Source: an uncultured Oscillospiraceae bacterium (lineage in GTDB: Bacteria; Bacillota; Clostridia; Oscillospirales; Acutalibacteraceae). Taken from it: 10,224 nucleotides of DNA. Location of the stretch: assembly GCA_902489335.1 (NCBI GenBank), contig CABTZO010000038.1, positions 1 to 10,224 on the forward strand. The letters run 5' to 3'. The notes beneath the pieces were generated by a model, which was given only the letters and a program-made list of their open reading frames with translations, did no database searches and was not told the DNA's origin. Shown in pieces: positions 1 through 6,686 of the stretch (the stretch's first letter is position 1; each line of letters opens with the position of its first letter). A program made the position numbers and the translations under genes.

Positions 1-1864
1 GCCGCATATGGGTGGTTTTCCCCGCCATATTCGGTCCCGTTATTAAATAAATCCGGGTTTTATCATCATCAAGATTTGTATCGTTGGGAACAAAAAGCAT
101 TGATGGATTCATTTTTTCAACAACGGGATGTCTTCCGTCTTTGATTATGATTCTTCCGCTGTCGTTTATTTTCGGGCAGGTGTAATTATTTTCGTTTGCG
201 ATTTTTGCAAACGACAACACTACATCTAAATATGCAATAGCATCGGAAGTCTTTTGGACTCTCTTTGTTTCCTTTGCAACTTGCTTTCTTATTTTAGAAA
301 AAATTTCATATTCTAAAGCCACGGACTTATCTTTGGCACTCAAAATTTTTGCTTCCAAGTCTTTGAGCTCTTCGGTTATGTATCTCTCACAATTACTGAG
401 CGTCTGTTTTCTTATGTAGTTTTCCGGGACCAAATCTTTGGATGAATGCAAAACTTCTATGTAGTATCCGAAAACTCTGTTGTATCCGATTTTCAGTTTT
501 GAAATTCCCGTTTTTTCTTTTTCTCTTTTTTCTATATCAGACAAAATTGTTTTTCCGTCTGTTAGTAAAGATCTGATTTCATCTAAATTCTTGTCGGCAC
601 CGTTATTTATTATTCCGCCCTCTCGGACCGAGAATGGCGGGTCTTCAACGATATATTTTTCTATAAGTGAATAGATATCATTCAAAGGATCTATGTTTTC
701 GTTCAATTCTTTTATGAGATCTGAATTCAAATTCTGCAACTTATCTTTTAGTAAATTTAAGTCTTTTATTGAGTTTTTAAGGTTACATAAATCTCTCGCA
801 CTTGCGGTATCATAAAAAATTGTTGTGATTAGTCTTTCCGTATCACTTATTCCCGTTAAAATTTCGCTTATTTCATCTCTTATGATAGGTTCATCTATAA
901 AAGCATAAATTGCATTTTGTCTTCTTGTTATTTCCGCTATGTTTAGTAAGGGCATATCAAGACAAAAGCGCATTTTTCTCTTTCCCATTGCAGTCTTGGT
1001 CTTATCGAGCACCCACAAAAGTGAGCCTCTCTTTTCTTTTGCCCTCATTGTTTCCACAAGCTCAAGATTTTTTCTTGCAGTCGCATCAATTGACATATAT
1101 CTATTTTCCGAATAAAGAGTCGGTTTAAGGAGATTCTTAACTTCATTTTTCCGAACACTTTCAAGATATGAAATTGCCATATAGAGACTTTGCACGATTT
1201 CATCTGCAAAATCTATTTTTTCATTGAAAAAAGAACTTAAAAATTTCCTCGATGTTTCAACATTTTCGGAAGAAACCTTCAAGGTTTTTGTTTTTTCATT
1301 TTCTTTTAAATACAGAGAAAGAGATTTTAAGTCTTGGTTAAATAAAATTTCTTTCGGTTCAAAGGCAAAAATTCTGTCTTTTAACTTTTCGGAGGCTTTT
1401 TCTATGCTGTCACAGAAAATCTTACCTGTGGAAATGTCGACAAAACTTATACCGATTTTTTCAACATCTACATTTATCGAACAGAGAAAATTATTTTTTG
1501 AAGAATCTAAAATATCTTCTTCAATTGCTGTTCCCGAAGTTATTGTTCTTACAATTTCTCTTTTTACGATTCCCTTTGCAGTTGCGGGATCTTCTGTCTG
1601 TTCACAGATTGCGACATTATAGCCTTCACGAACAAGTTTTGCTATGTATGGTTCAGCACTGTGATAGGGAACCCCACACATCGGAGCTCTTTCTTCAAGA
1701 CCACAGTCTTTTCCCGTAAGTGCAAGGTTTAATACAGAAGAAGCAGTCTTGGCATCATCAAAGAACATTTCGTAAAAATCGCCGAGTCTGAAAAAAAGAA
1801 TCGCATCTTCACAAGTTTCTTTAATTTGTAAGTATTGAGCCATCATAGGCGTTACTTTTGCCAA
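1..1864 (-). CDS. mutS: DNA mismatch repair protein MutS, 3' end cut by window edge
   Basis: MutS binds mismatches and small loops in DNA and starts repair with MutL. The frame is open for 621 residues with no internal stop. Residues 1-12 (AKVTPMMAQYL after the start) and the mismatch-reading Phe-X-Glu motif (F30-Y-E32, within RLGDFYEMF) mark domain I. Connector, lever and clamp regions follow. The frame reaches the Walker A motif at about residues 610-618 (GPNMAGKTT) and ends there, so the rest of the ATPase domain, about 230-250 residues by family length, is missing. The start is a TTG at 1862-1864, chosen because AGGAGG (1872-1877 on the complement) sits 7 nt upstream and the resulting N-terminus matches the family. 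It follows the YmcA-like gene by 23 bp, so the two are probably cotranscribed. The Walker A is slightly unusual: Thr-Thr-His where MutS normally has Ser-Thr-Tyr/Phe. In Bacillus mutL comes next, but it would lie outside the window. Confidence 0.97.
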   Translation of the reverse strand, partial: MAKVTPMMAQYLQIKETCEDAILFFRLGDFYEMFFDDAKTASSVLNLALTGKDCGLEERAPMCGVPYHSAEPYIAKLVREGYNVAICEQTEDPATAKGIVKREIVRTITSGTAIEEDILDSSKNNFLCSINVDVEKIGISFVDISTGKIFCDSIEKASEKLKDRIFAFEPKEILFNQDLKSLSLYLKENEKTKTLKVSSENVETSRKFLSSFFNEKIDFADEIVQSLYMAISYLESVRKNEVKNLLKPTLYSENRYMSIDATARKNLELVETMRAKEKRGSLLWVLDKTKTAMGKRKMRFCLDMPLLNIAEITRRQNAIYAFIDEPIIRDEISEILTGISDTERLITTIFYDTASARDLCNLKNSIKDLNLLKDKLQNLNSDLIKELNENIDPLNDIYSLIEKYIVEDPPFSVREGGIINNGADKNLDEIRSLLTDGKTILSDIEKREKEKTGISKLKIGYNRVFGYYIEVLHSSKDLVPENYIRKQTLSNCERYITEELKDLEAKILSAKDKSVALEYEIFSKIRKQVAKETKRVQKTSDAIAYLDVVLSFAKIANENNYTCPKINDSGRIIIKDGRHPVVEKMNPSMLFVPNDTNLDDDKTRIYLITGPNMAGKTTHMR

Positions 1865-1887
1865 GACTTATCCTCCTAAAATTTTAT

Positions 1888-2292
1888 TTAGCAACCATGA
1901 CAAGTTGTGCAATCGGCATCGTCACAGCCGACATGCGGTGTGCAGGTATCGGGATCTTCACCGTTTACGCAAAGATAAATGATTTGCATAACTTCATCGA
2001 CCATATCATTGAGAGCTTTACCCTTTTCCTCAAAAGCTTTCATATTTTCATTTTCATTGAGTTTTGAGTACATCTCTTTGAATTTTTCGTTTAACTCCTC
2101 GAGTTTTTCATGATTTGGTTCTTTGGCGGCAGCTTCCTTTTGATATGTTGTTCTGAGTTCTTCGGCTTGTTTCAAAGCTTCTACAACTTCTTTATCTGCA
2201 TCGCAGGCTTTTTTAGCCTCAGCAAATTCAATATATCTTTCGTCCTGTTGAATCAGTTTTCCCAATTCTCTTGTCTTTTTAATAATGTCCAT
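1888..2292 (-). CDS. ymcA: YlbF/YmcA (RicA-like) family protein with cysteine-rich tail
   Basis: A 134-residue, mostly helical, highly charged protein of the Com_YlbF family. In Bacillus, YmcA (RicA), YlbF (RicF) and YaaT (RicT) form a complex that carries iron-sulfur clusters and works with RNase Y in mRNA maturation, affecting competence, sporulation and biofilm formation. Family call: the N-terminus (DIIKKTRELGKLIQQDERY) and the repeated EE/KL helical heptads. Position also supports YmcA: it lies between miaB and mutS, where Bacillus ymcA is found. The tail is striking: Cys at 108, 117, 123, 128, 131 and 134, ending in CTTCHGC, a CxxCxxC pattern. This suggests a cluster or metal site (inference). 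AAGGAG lies 5 nt before the ATG and overlaps the miaB stop region; the gap to miaB is 10 bp. It could instead be the YlbF paralogue; sequence alone does not separate them, so the symbol is given on synteny. Confidence 0.85.
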   Translation of the reverse strand: MDIIKKTRELGKLIQQDERYIEFAEAKKACDADKEVVEALKQAEELRTTYQKEAAAKEPNHEKLEELNEKFKEMYSKLNENENMKAFEEKGKALNDMVDEVMQIIYLCVNGEDPDTCTPHVGCDDADCTTCHGC

Positions 2293-2302
2293 GTTTTCTC
2301 CT

Positions 2303-3685
2303 TTATTTTATAATTTCACCCGACACATAAGAAATATTTGCGTCGGTAATATTAACATTTACAAATTGTGAAAAAACGTCTTCTTCACTTTCTGTTGTAA
2401 CCAAAATATTCGACAAAGTCTTTCCGGCGTATTTATTGTCAGACCTTTTTTCGTCAATTAAAACTCTCTCATTTGCGCCCAAAAGATTTCTGTTTAGTTT
2501 TTCCGTAATAATTTTTTGACAGCCTAAAATTTCTTGAAGTCTTGAAACTTTTGTTTCTCGATCGGTTTCATCCGGAAAATCTTTAGCCTTTGTTTTTTCA
2601 CGCTTGGAATATATGAATGTGTAGAGATTTGAATATCCGACTTCTTTTATTAAATTTAAAGTCTCATCGAAATCTTCTCTTGTTTCCCCGGGAAAACCGA
2701 CGATTATATCCGAAGAAAAAGTAACTCCTTTTATTTTTTCTTTGGCATAGGACACAAGTTTTAAATATGAATCAGAATCATATTTTCTGTTCATAAGCTT
2801 TAGAATTCTGTCACTGCCCGATTGAACGGGAAGATGAAGATGTTTTTCAACTTTATCAAGACTTGCAATCACATCTATATCTTTAAAAGATAAGTCTTTC
2901 GGATGAGAGGTCATAAATCTGATTATAAAGTCACCGTCAATATCATTGAGTCTATACAAAAGTTTTGAAAAAAGATCATCTTGTTTGAAATCTTTACCGT
3001 AGGCATTTACGTTTTGACCGAGAAGAGTAATCTCTCTGTATCCGTTTTGCACCAAATCTTCGACACGATGAACAACATCATCAAATGGAACACTTCTCAG
3101 CCTGCCCCTGACATAAGGCACAATGCAGTAAGTGCAGAAGTTATTGCAACCATAGGTAATAGGAACAAAGGCCTTAAAATCAAACTTGCCTATTCTCTTT
3201 ATTTTTTCACTCGGAATAAGTTCGTTTTCAGATATATCTACAACGAGTTCTTTTGAATTTATCGCTTTATACAAAAGCTCAGGAAAATCATCGGTAACAA
3301 AAGTGCCGAAAATCAAGTCGACATATAAAAAACTGCTTTTTATTCTTTTAGCGACGCTCTCTCTTTGCACCATACAACCACAGACGGCTATTATCAAATC
3401 GGGATTTTTTTCTTTTAATTTTTTAAGCCTTCCCAAATTTCCGAAAACCCTGTCCTCTGCATGTTCTCTGACTGCACAGGTATTAAAAATAATTAAATCC
3501 GCGTCTTGAACGTCATCACAAAAAACATAACCCATATCAAAGAGCATTCCGCGTATGCGTTCGGAGTCGGCAACATTTCCCTGACAGCCGTATGTCTGAA
3601 TATACGCCTTGGGGATTTTGCCCTTTTTATCAAAATGTTCCTTAACTTTGTATGTGTAGTTTAAATTTTCCTTGAGATTTTCCAT
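2303..3685 (-). CDS. miaB: tRNA-2-methylthio-N6-dimethylallyladenosine synthase MiaB
   Basis: A radical-SAM methylthiotransferase that converts i6A37 to ms2i6A37 in tRNAs reading codons that begin with U. It has 460 residues, a normal length. The N-terminal UPF0004 domain carries the auxiliary-cluster cysteines C34 (TYGCQGN), C70 (NTCAVRE) and C104 (GCMVQ). The radical-SAM motif CxxxCxxC is C180-C184-C187 (YGCNNFCTYCIVPY). A TRAM domain fits the last ~65 residues. The related RimO and MtaB share this plan, but TYGCQ-N-x-DSE, CIVPYVRGR and the position beside ymcA and mutS favour MiaB. It is the first gene of the miaB-ymcA-mutS unit. The ATG at 3683-3685 is the only sensible start: no in-frame ATG follows before the first cluster cysteine. 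No Shine-Dalgarno sequence precedes it, and an extended -10 promoter sits only 8 bp upstream, so the mRNA may be leaderless. Confidence 0.95.
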   Translation of the reverse strand: MENLKENLNYTYKVKEHFDKKGKIPKAYIQTYGCQGNVADSERIRGMLFDMGYVFCDDVQDADLIIFNTCAVREHAEDRVFGNLGRLKKLKEKNPDLIIAVCGCMVQRESVAKRIKSSFLYVDLIFGTFVTDDFPELLYKAINSKELVVDISENELIPSEKIKRIGKFDFKAFVPITYGCNNFCTYCIVPYVRGRLRSVPFDDVVHRVEDLVQNGYREITLLGQNVNAYGKDFKQDDLFSKLLYRLNDIDGDFIIRFMTSHPKDLSFKDIDVIASLDKVEKHLHLPVQSGSDRILKLMNRKYDSDSYLKLVSYAKEKIKGVTFSSDIIVGFPGETREDFDETLNLIKEVGYSNLYTFIYSKREKTKAKDFPDETDRETKVSRLQEILGCQKIITEKLNRNLLGANERVLIDEKRSDNKYAGKTLSNILVTTESEEDVFSQFVNVNITDANISYVSGEIIK

Positions 3686-3693
3686 GGTTTTTA

Positions 3694-3722
3694 ATTATAA
3701 CATAGTTTCAAATATTTTTTAA
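3694..3722 (-). promoter_or_regulatory. miaB promoter, extended -10, candidate leaderless start
   Basis: On the minus strand a perfect TATAAT (3699-3694) is preceded by TG one base upstream (3702-3701), an extended -10. A weak -35-like TTAAAA lies 17 bp further up (3722-3717). Only 8 bp separate the -10 from the miaB ATG, so the expected transcription start falls within about three bases of the start codon. No ribosome binding site is visible. Confidence 0.6.
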
Positions 3723-3746
3723 TAACAATTATGAATAATAACAATT
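3721..3746. repeat. Short direct repeat in the miaB-perR intergenic region
   Basis: AATAACAATT occurs at 3721-3730 and again at 3737-3746, a 16-bp period. It lies just upstream of the miaB -35 region and about 25 bp upstream of the perR -35. It may be a regulator site for either promoter, or chance in AT-rich DNA. Confidence 0.35.
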
Positions 3747-3769
3747 CTTCATTTAGATAATTATTTGAC

Positions 3770-3798
3770 TTGATTCCTGTTGAAATTAAGGTTATAAT
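3770..3798 (+). promoter_or_regulatory. perR-rubrerythrin promoter
   Basis: TTGATT (3770-3775), a 17-bp spacer and a perfect TATAAT (3793-3798). Transcription should start near 3805, about 43 nt before the perR ATG. The bases around the -10 (3792-3806) match 10 of the 14 fixed positions of the Bacillus Per box (left half 7/7, right half 3/7), so the -10 may lie inside an operator. Confidence 0.75.
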
Positions 3799-3815
3799 GT
3801 TATTAGCAGTAATAC

Positions 3816-3834
3816 TTCTTAATATTATTAAGAA
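3816..3834. promoter_or_regulatory. Perfect 19-bp palindrome, candidate autoregulatory operator
   Basis: TTCTTAATA-T-TATTAAGAA is a perfect 9-1-9 inverted repeat. It lies between the predicted transcription start (about 3805) and the perR ribosome binding site (3836-3842). One register (3819-3833) matches 10 of the 14 fixed positions of the Bacillus Per box, a partial match only. Its place just inside the transcript suits repression of perR by its own product (inference). It could also fold as a weak AU hairpin next to the ribosome binding site. Confidence 0.55.
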
Positions 3835-3847
3835 AGAGGTGGAAAAT

Positions 3848-4231
3848 ATGATTAGAGAGACAAAACAGAGAACTACAATTTTAAAAAATCTGACGTCAAG
3901 ATTTGATCACCCGACTGCAGAAGATATATATATTGATGTTCGCAAGATTTTACCGAGAATAAGTTTCGGCACTGTTTACAGAAATTTAAGTCAACTTGCA
4001 AATGAGGGAGTTATCTCTGTTATACCGATTGACAAGATTTTACATTTTGATGCAAGAACAGAACCTCACTCTCACTTTTGTTGCAACAAGTGTAAAAAAA
4101 TAATTGATTTAGATCTCGATTTTGATTTTGATTTATTAGATCTTGCACAAAAACAGACAAATCATTTGTTGAAATCTTCTGACACTTTCTTTTATGGAAT
4201 TTGTGAAGATTGTTCAAATAACAATAATTGA
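3848..4231 (+). CDS. perR: Fur-family transcription regulator, PerR-like peroxide sensor
   Basis: A 127-residue Fur-family repressor. The winged-helix part covers residues 1-70 (HPTAEDIY, then GTVYRNLSQL as recognition helix) and the metal-binding dimerisation part follows. Structural zinc cysteines C79/C82 (CNKC) and C119/C122 (CEDC) are present. The regulatory metal site is complete by alignment to Bacillus PerR: H21, D68, H74, H76 and D87. Asp rather than Glu at the last position is the trait linked to PerR-type peroxide sensing, hence PerR over Fur or Zur. The start at 3848 is chosen for GAGGTGG 5 nt upstream and the family N-terminus. A longer frame from 3770 would begin inside the promoter. 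Odd feature: residues 87-98 alternate Asp with hydrophobics (DLDLDFDFD). A reverse rubrerythrin follows 27 bp downstream, the expected kind of PerR target, so the pair is probably one autoregulated operon. Confidence 0.88.
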   Translation: MIRETKQRTTILKNLTSRFDHPTAEDIYIDVRKILPRISFGTVYRNLSQLANEGVISVIPIDKILHFDARTEPHSHFCCNKCKKIIDLDLDFDFDLLDLAQKQTNHLLKSSDTFFYGICEDCSNNNN

Positions 4232-4258
4232 TTTTATTTTATTAAGGAGGAAATAATT

Positions 4259-4801
4259 ATGAAAAAATGGGTATGTTCAGTTTGCGGTTATGTTCATGAA
4301 GGAGATACTCCTCCGGAGAAATGTCCGGTTTGCGGAGCAGGCGCAGATAAGTTCAAAGAGAAAAACGACGACGACCACTGGCCTGCGGAACACGATTTAG
4401 GAATCGCTAAAGATGTTCCGGAAGATATCATTGAAGATTTAAGAGCAAATTTCCAAGGAGAATGCTCAGAAGTCGGAATGTATCTTGCTATGTCCAGAGT
4501 GGCAATGAGAGAAGGATATCCTGAAGTTGGTCTCTATTACAGACAAGCTGCATTTGAAGAAGCAGATCACGCTTCAAGATTTGCAGAACTTTTAGGAGAA
4601 GTTTTAACAGAATCTACCGCAAAGAATCTCGAAATGAGAGTTGATGCCGAATATGGTGCTTGCGACGGTAAATTTGACCTTGCTAAACGCGCTAAAGAAT
4701 TGAATTTAGACGCAATTCACGACACAGTTCATGAAATGGCAAGAGACGAAGCTCGTCATGGTAAAGCATTCAAAGGCTTACTCGAAAGATATTTCAAATA
4801 A
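4259..4801 (+). CDS. Reverse rubrerythrin (N-terminal rubredoxin, C-terminal diiron domain)
   Basis: A 180-residue cytoplasmic peroxidase that reduces hydrogen peroxide to water with electrons from NAD(P)H through rubredoxin-type carriers. Domain order is reversed from classical rubrerythrin. The rubredoxin FeS4 site is first, with C6-x-x-C9 and C22-P-x-C25. A four-helix ferritin-like diiron domain (about 55-178) follows. Likely diiron ligands are E68 (QGEC), E101-x-x-H104 (EEADH) and E164-x-x-H167 (DEARH). This layout is known from clostridia, where such proteins are PerR-controlled and protect against air and peroxide. The start is clear: AAGGAGG 8 nt upstream. It is the second gene after perR (27-bp gap) with no promoter of its own seen, and ends 21 bp before a strong terminator. 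Confidence 0.93.
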   Translation: MKKWVCSVCGYVHEGDTPPEKCPVCGAGADKFKEKNDDDHWPAEHDLGIAKDVPEDIIEDLRANFQGECSEVGMYLAMSRVAMREGYPEVGLYYRQAAFEEADHASRFAELLGEVLTESTAKNLEMRVDAEYGACDGKFDLAKRAKELNLDAIHDTVHEMARDEARHGKAFKGLLERYFK

Positions 4802-4822
4802 GAATCATTTGAATATTAGATA

Positions 4823-4853
4823 AAAAAAGACATGGTTCTTCCATGTCTTTTTT
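4823..4853. terminator. Bidirectional rho-independent terminator
   Basis: A 13-bp stem: six A's then GACATGG (4823-4835), loop TTCTT, then CCATGTC and six T's (4841-4853). A's on one side and T's on the other let it work on both strands. It lies between the convergent ends of the rubrerythrin and FkbM genes and serves both. Confidence 0.9.
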
Positions 4854-4863
4854 GCTACTTATT

Positions 4864-5862
4864 TTAAGATCTTACATAGACATTCAATTCCCATGCGGGA
4901 AAACACTTTTCTCGTCTCAAATAAATTTTGACATCCTTATAAATTTCATTTATTAAAATCGGTATTTTATAAAAATCATCCGTGTAATGATAAGCAGATA
5001 TCAAAAGTGCGGGACGATTTCTTTTTAGAATTTTGTCCGCACCAAGCAGAGCCTGTTTTTCCTGTCCCTCAATATCCATTTTTATGAAATCTACTTTATT
5101 ATCTTTAAAATATTCATTTAATGAAACGGTTTCAACCTTAATTCCCTTATCGGAAATTTTGACACCTCTACCGTTATTTTGAGAAATATAAGCTCCTTTA
5201 TTATCTTGAGTAACAGCCTTTTGAATAAGAATAACTTCTCCGTCTCTGCTTTTTAGGTTCTCTTTCAGATGAATAAAGTTTTTCTCTGCAGGCTCGAAAG
5301 CGTAAACTTTTTTAAAGTCGTAAAGTGTTTCTCCCCTATATGCCCCGATATCGGCATATATCATATCATTATTCAAATTCAGAAGTTCAAGCGACTCTTC
5401 TCTTTTTTCCGTAAATTCCATAAGGTCGTCAAATCTGTTATATAACTTGTATCGAAGCATTGAATCAAAAAGAAGAACTGACTGTTTATCGGCAAATAAG
5501 CCTCTGCAAAAATCAATTTTTTCTCTGTCTTTTTGACAGATATTTTTATCAAAAAAATCTCCGCAAAGAGGGATTTCAGCGATGATTAAATCATGTTTTG
5601 AATTAAGTTCTTTTATTTTTTGAATAACATCCGGTCTGTCACTTCCAAAAGCGACAACAACCAAAGCATTTGGAAATTTTTTTAAAGCTTCGGAAATTTT
5701 CAAAACATTGTAGCCCATAAAAGTTCGATTTCTCGCAAAATCATCGCTTGCGGCAACGGCAGATATTGAAACGCCTTTTTCTATAAGATGAGAAATAAGC
5801 ACAGACGCTCCGTCGCCTGTGCCATATATTATTATAGGTCTGTCATTTTCCAAATCTATCAT
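4864..5862 (-). CDS. FkbM-family SAM-dependent methyltransferase with N-terminal Rossmann-like domain
   Basis: A 332-residue two-domain protein. Residues 9-95 look like a small Rossmann-type fold (IIYGTGDGASVL, then VVVAFGS at 68-74), as in some sugar-modification proteins. Residues 165-332 are an FkbM-type methyltransferase: SAM motif I at about 169-179 (YADIGAYRGET), acidic FEP at 189-191, and the family motif KMDIEGQE at 261-268. FkbM enzymes O-methylate varied substrates, including polyketides and sugars; the substrate here cannot be read. The ATG lies 20 bp inside the end of the membrane-protein gene upstream and has no good Shine-Dalgarno sequence, so translation probably depends on coupling. 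It is the last gene of the four-gene operon; the shared terminator follows. A start at TTG codon 4 is possible but no better supported. Confidence 0.85.
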   Translation of the reverse strand: MIDLENDRPIIIYGTGDGASVLISHLIEKGVSISAVAASDDFARNRTFMGYNVLKISEALKKFPNALVVVAFGSDRPDVIQKIKELNSKHDLIIAEIPLCGDFFDKNICQKDREKIDFCRGLFADKQSVLLFDSMLRYKLYNRFDDLMEFTEKREESLELLNLNNDMIYADIGAYRGETLYDFKKVYAFEPAEKNFIHLKENLKSRDGEVILIQKAVTQDNKGAYISQNNGRGVKISDKGIKVETVSLNEYFKDNKVDFIKMDIEGQEKQALLGADKILKRNRPALLISAYHYTDDFYKIPILINEIYKDVKIYLRREKCFPAWELNVYVRS

Positions 5863-6679
5863 GATATTTTTTGGTTACTTTGTCTCCTATGCCCGTCCAA
5901 TTATCGACAAATTCTTTTTTTACAATGTAATTTTTGTAGTTTACGCAATCTTTTCCTGCAACACGAATAATCTCTTTTCCGTAATTATCCGGCTTTTTCG
6001 TGGAATTTTCTTCTGACTTTGTCGCGTTTGCATATACTTTATGCATTCTCTCATCCGGATAAGTTTTATCGACATATTGTTCAAACTTATTTTTCGGAGG
6101 AATATAATGCTGTCTTTCATTGTATCTTCCGACTGCAATTATTGAAATGATGATATCAAGTGTTATAAGTGGGAAGAGAATCCAAAATATTATTTTTTTT
6201 ACATTCAGCGGTATTTTGGCTGTCATTTTTTTAAAATACGGAAAAATCCATCTTGCCCACACAAGGCCTAAAATACCCCAATAAAGTGAATATAAAAAAC
6301 AAACTCTGCCATTAACATTCAAAATCTGATCGGAATAATCCCACGAAACATGTCCGAAAAAGACCTCTTCTCCGAAAGAAAAGATATATTCGCCTATTGT
6401 TCCGATTAAAAATCCTTTTAAGAATTGTTTATACCACTTTGCATCGGAGTCTTTATATAAGAATAGAGACAGCATAACGGCGCCAAGTCCGTAAGCTAAG
6501 CCAAAAGGACCATAGACTAAACTCTGTCTGCTTTCCCAGAAACCGAATTGGGCATAACCGTAAAGCATCTCAACACAGTATCCCAAAACATTTCCGAGCA
6601 TAAACAAGAAAAAAATTTCGAATCCGTTTATTGAATTTTTGCCTTTTGTCACATAGAACTTATTTGAAAGATTTTTCAT
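5843..6679 (-). CDS. CmpB-type putative ABC transporter permease (membrane protein) with soluble tail
   Basis: A 278-residue membrane protein. Likely helices lie at about 19-41, 54-74, 86-108, 126-147 and 162-184. Residues 185-278 are hydrophilic. The membrane part resembles the family annotated as putative ABC-transporter permease CmpB: GNVLGYCVEMLYGY, SLVYGPFGLAYGLGAV and VSWDYSDQILNVNGRVCFLYSLYWG match its conserved pattern. The transporter label in that family is weak and no ATPase partner is in this operon, so the role is unknown. The charged 94-residue tail (GKEIIRVAGKDCVNY, VDNWTGIGDKV) matches nothing I recognise. The start has AGGTGAG close upstream and follows the SDR gene by 7 bp. 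Its 3' end overlaps the FkbM gene by 20 bp, which implies coupled translation. Confidence 0.78.
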   Translation of the reverse strand: MKNLSNKFYVTKGKNSINGFEIFFLFMLGNVLGYCVEMLYGYAQFGFWESRQSLVYGPFGLAYGLGAVMLSLFLYKDSDAKWYKQFLKGFLIGTIGEYIFSFGEEVFFGHVSWDYSDQILNVNGRVCFLYSLYWGILGLVWARWIFPYFKKMTAKIPLNVKKIIFWILFPLITLDIIISIIAVGRYNERQHYIPPKNKFEQYVDKTYPDERMHKVYANATKSEENSTKKPDNYGKEIIRVAGKDCVNYKNYIVKKEFVDNWTGIGDKVTKKYHDRFGK

Positions 6680-6686
6680 TTCTCAC

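Noticed and set aside
480..1719. Plus-strand open frames inside mutS
   Set aside because: They are shadows of the continuous minus-strand MutS frame, with no ribosome binding site or recognisable protein. The same holds for plus-strand frames inside miaB, FkbM and the SDR gene.
3731..3760. Nine-codon open frame ATG...TAA between miaB and perR
   Set aside because: No ribosome binding site, and it lies upstream of the perR promoter start. Too short to support.
3770..3847. N-terminal extension of the PerR-like protein from an ATT/ATG in this stretch
   Set aside because: It would start within or before the promoter -10 and the predicted transcription start, has no ribosome binding site, and the family N-terminus begins at 3848 with GAGGTGG upstream.
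4823..4853. Small RNA or regulatory hairpin after rubrerythrin
   Set aside because: Symmetric stem with A and T tracts between two convergent gene ends is fully explained as a bidirectional terminator.
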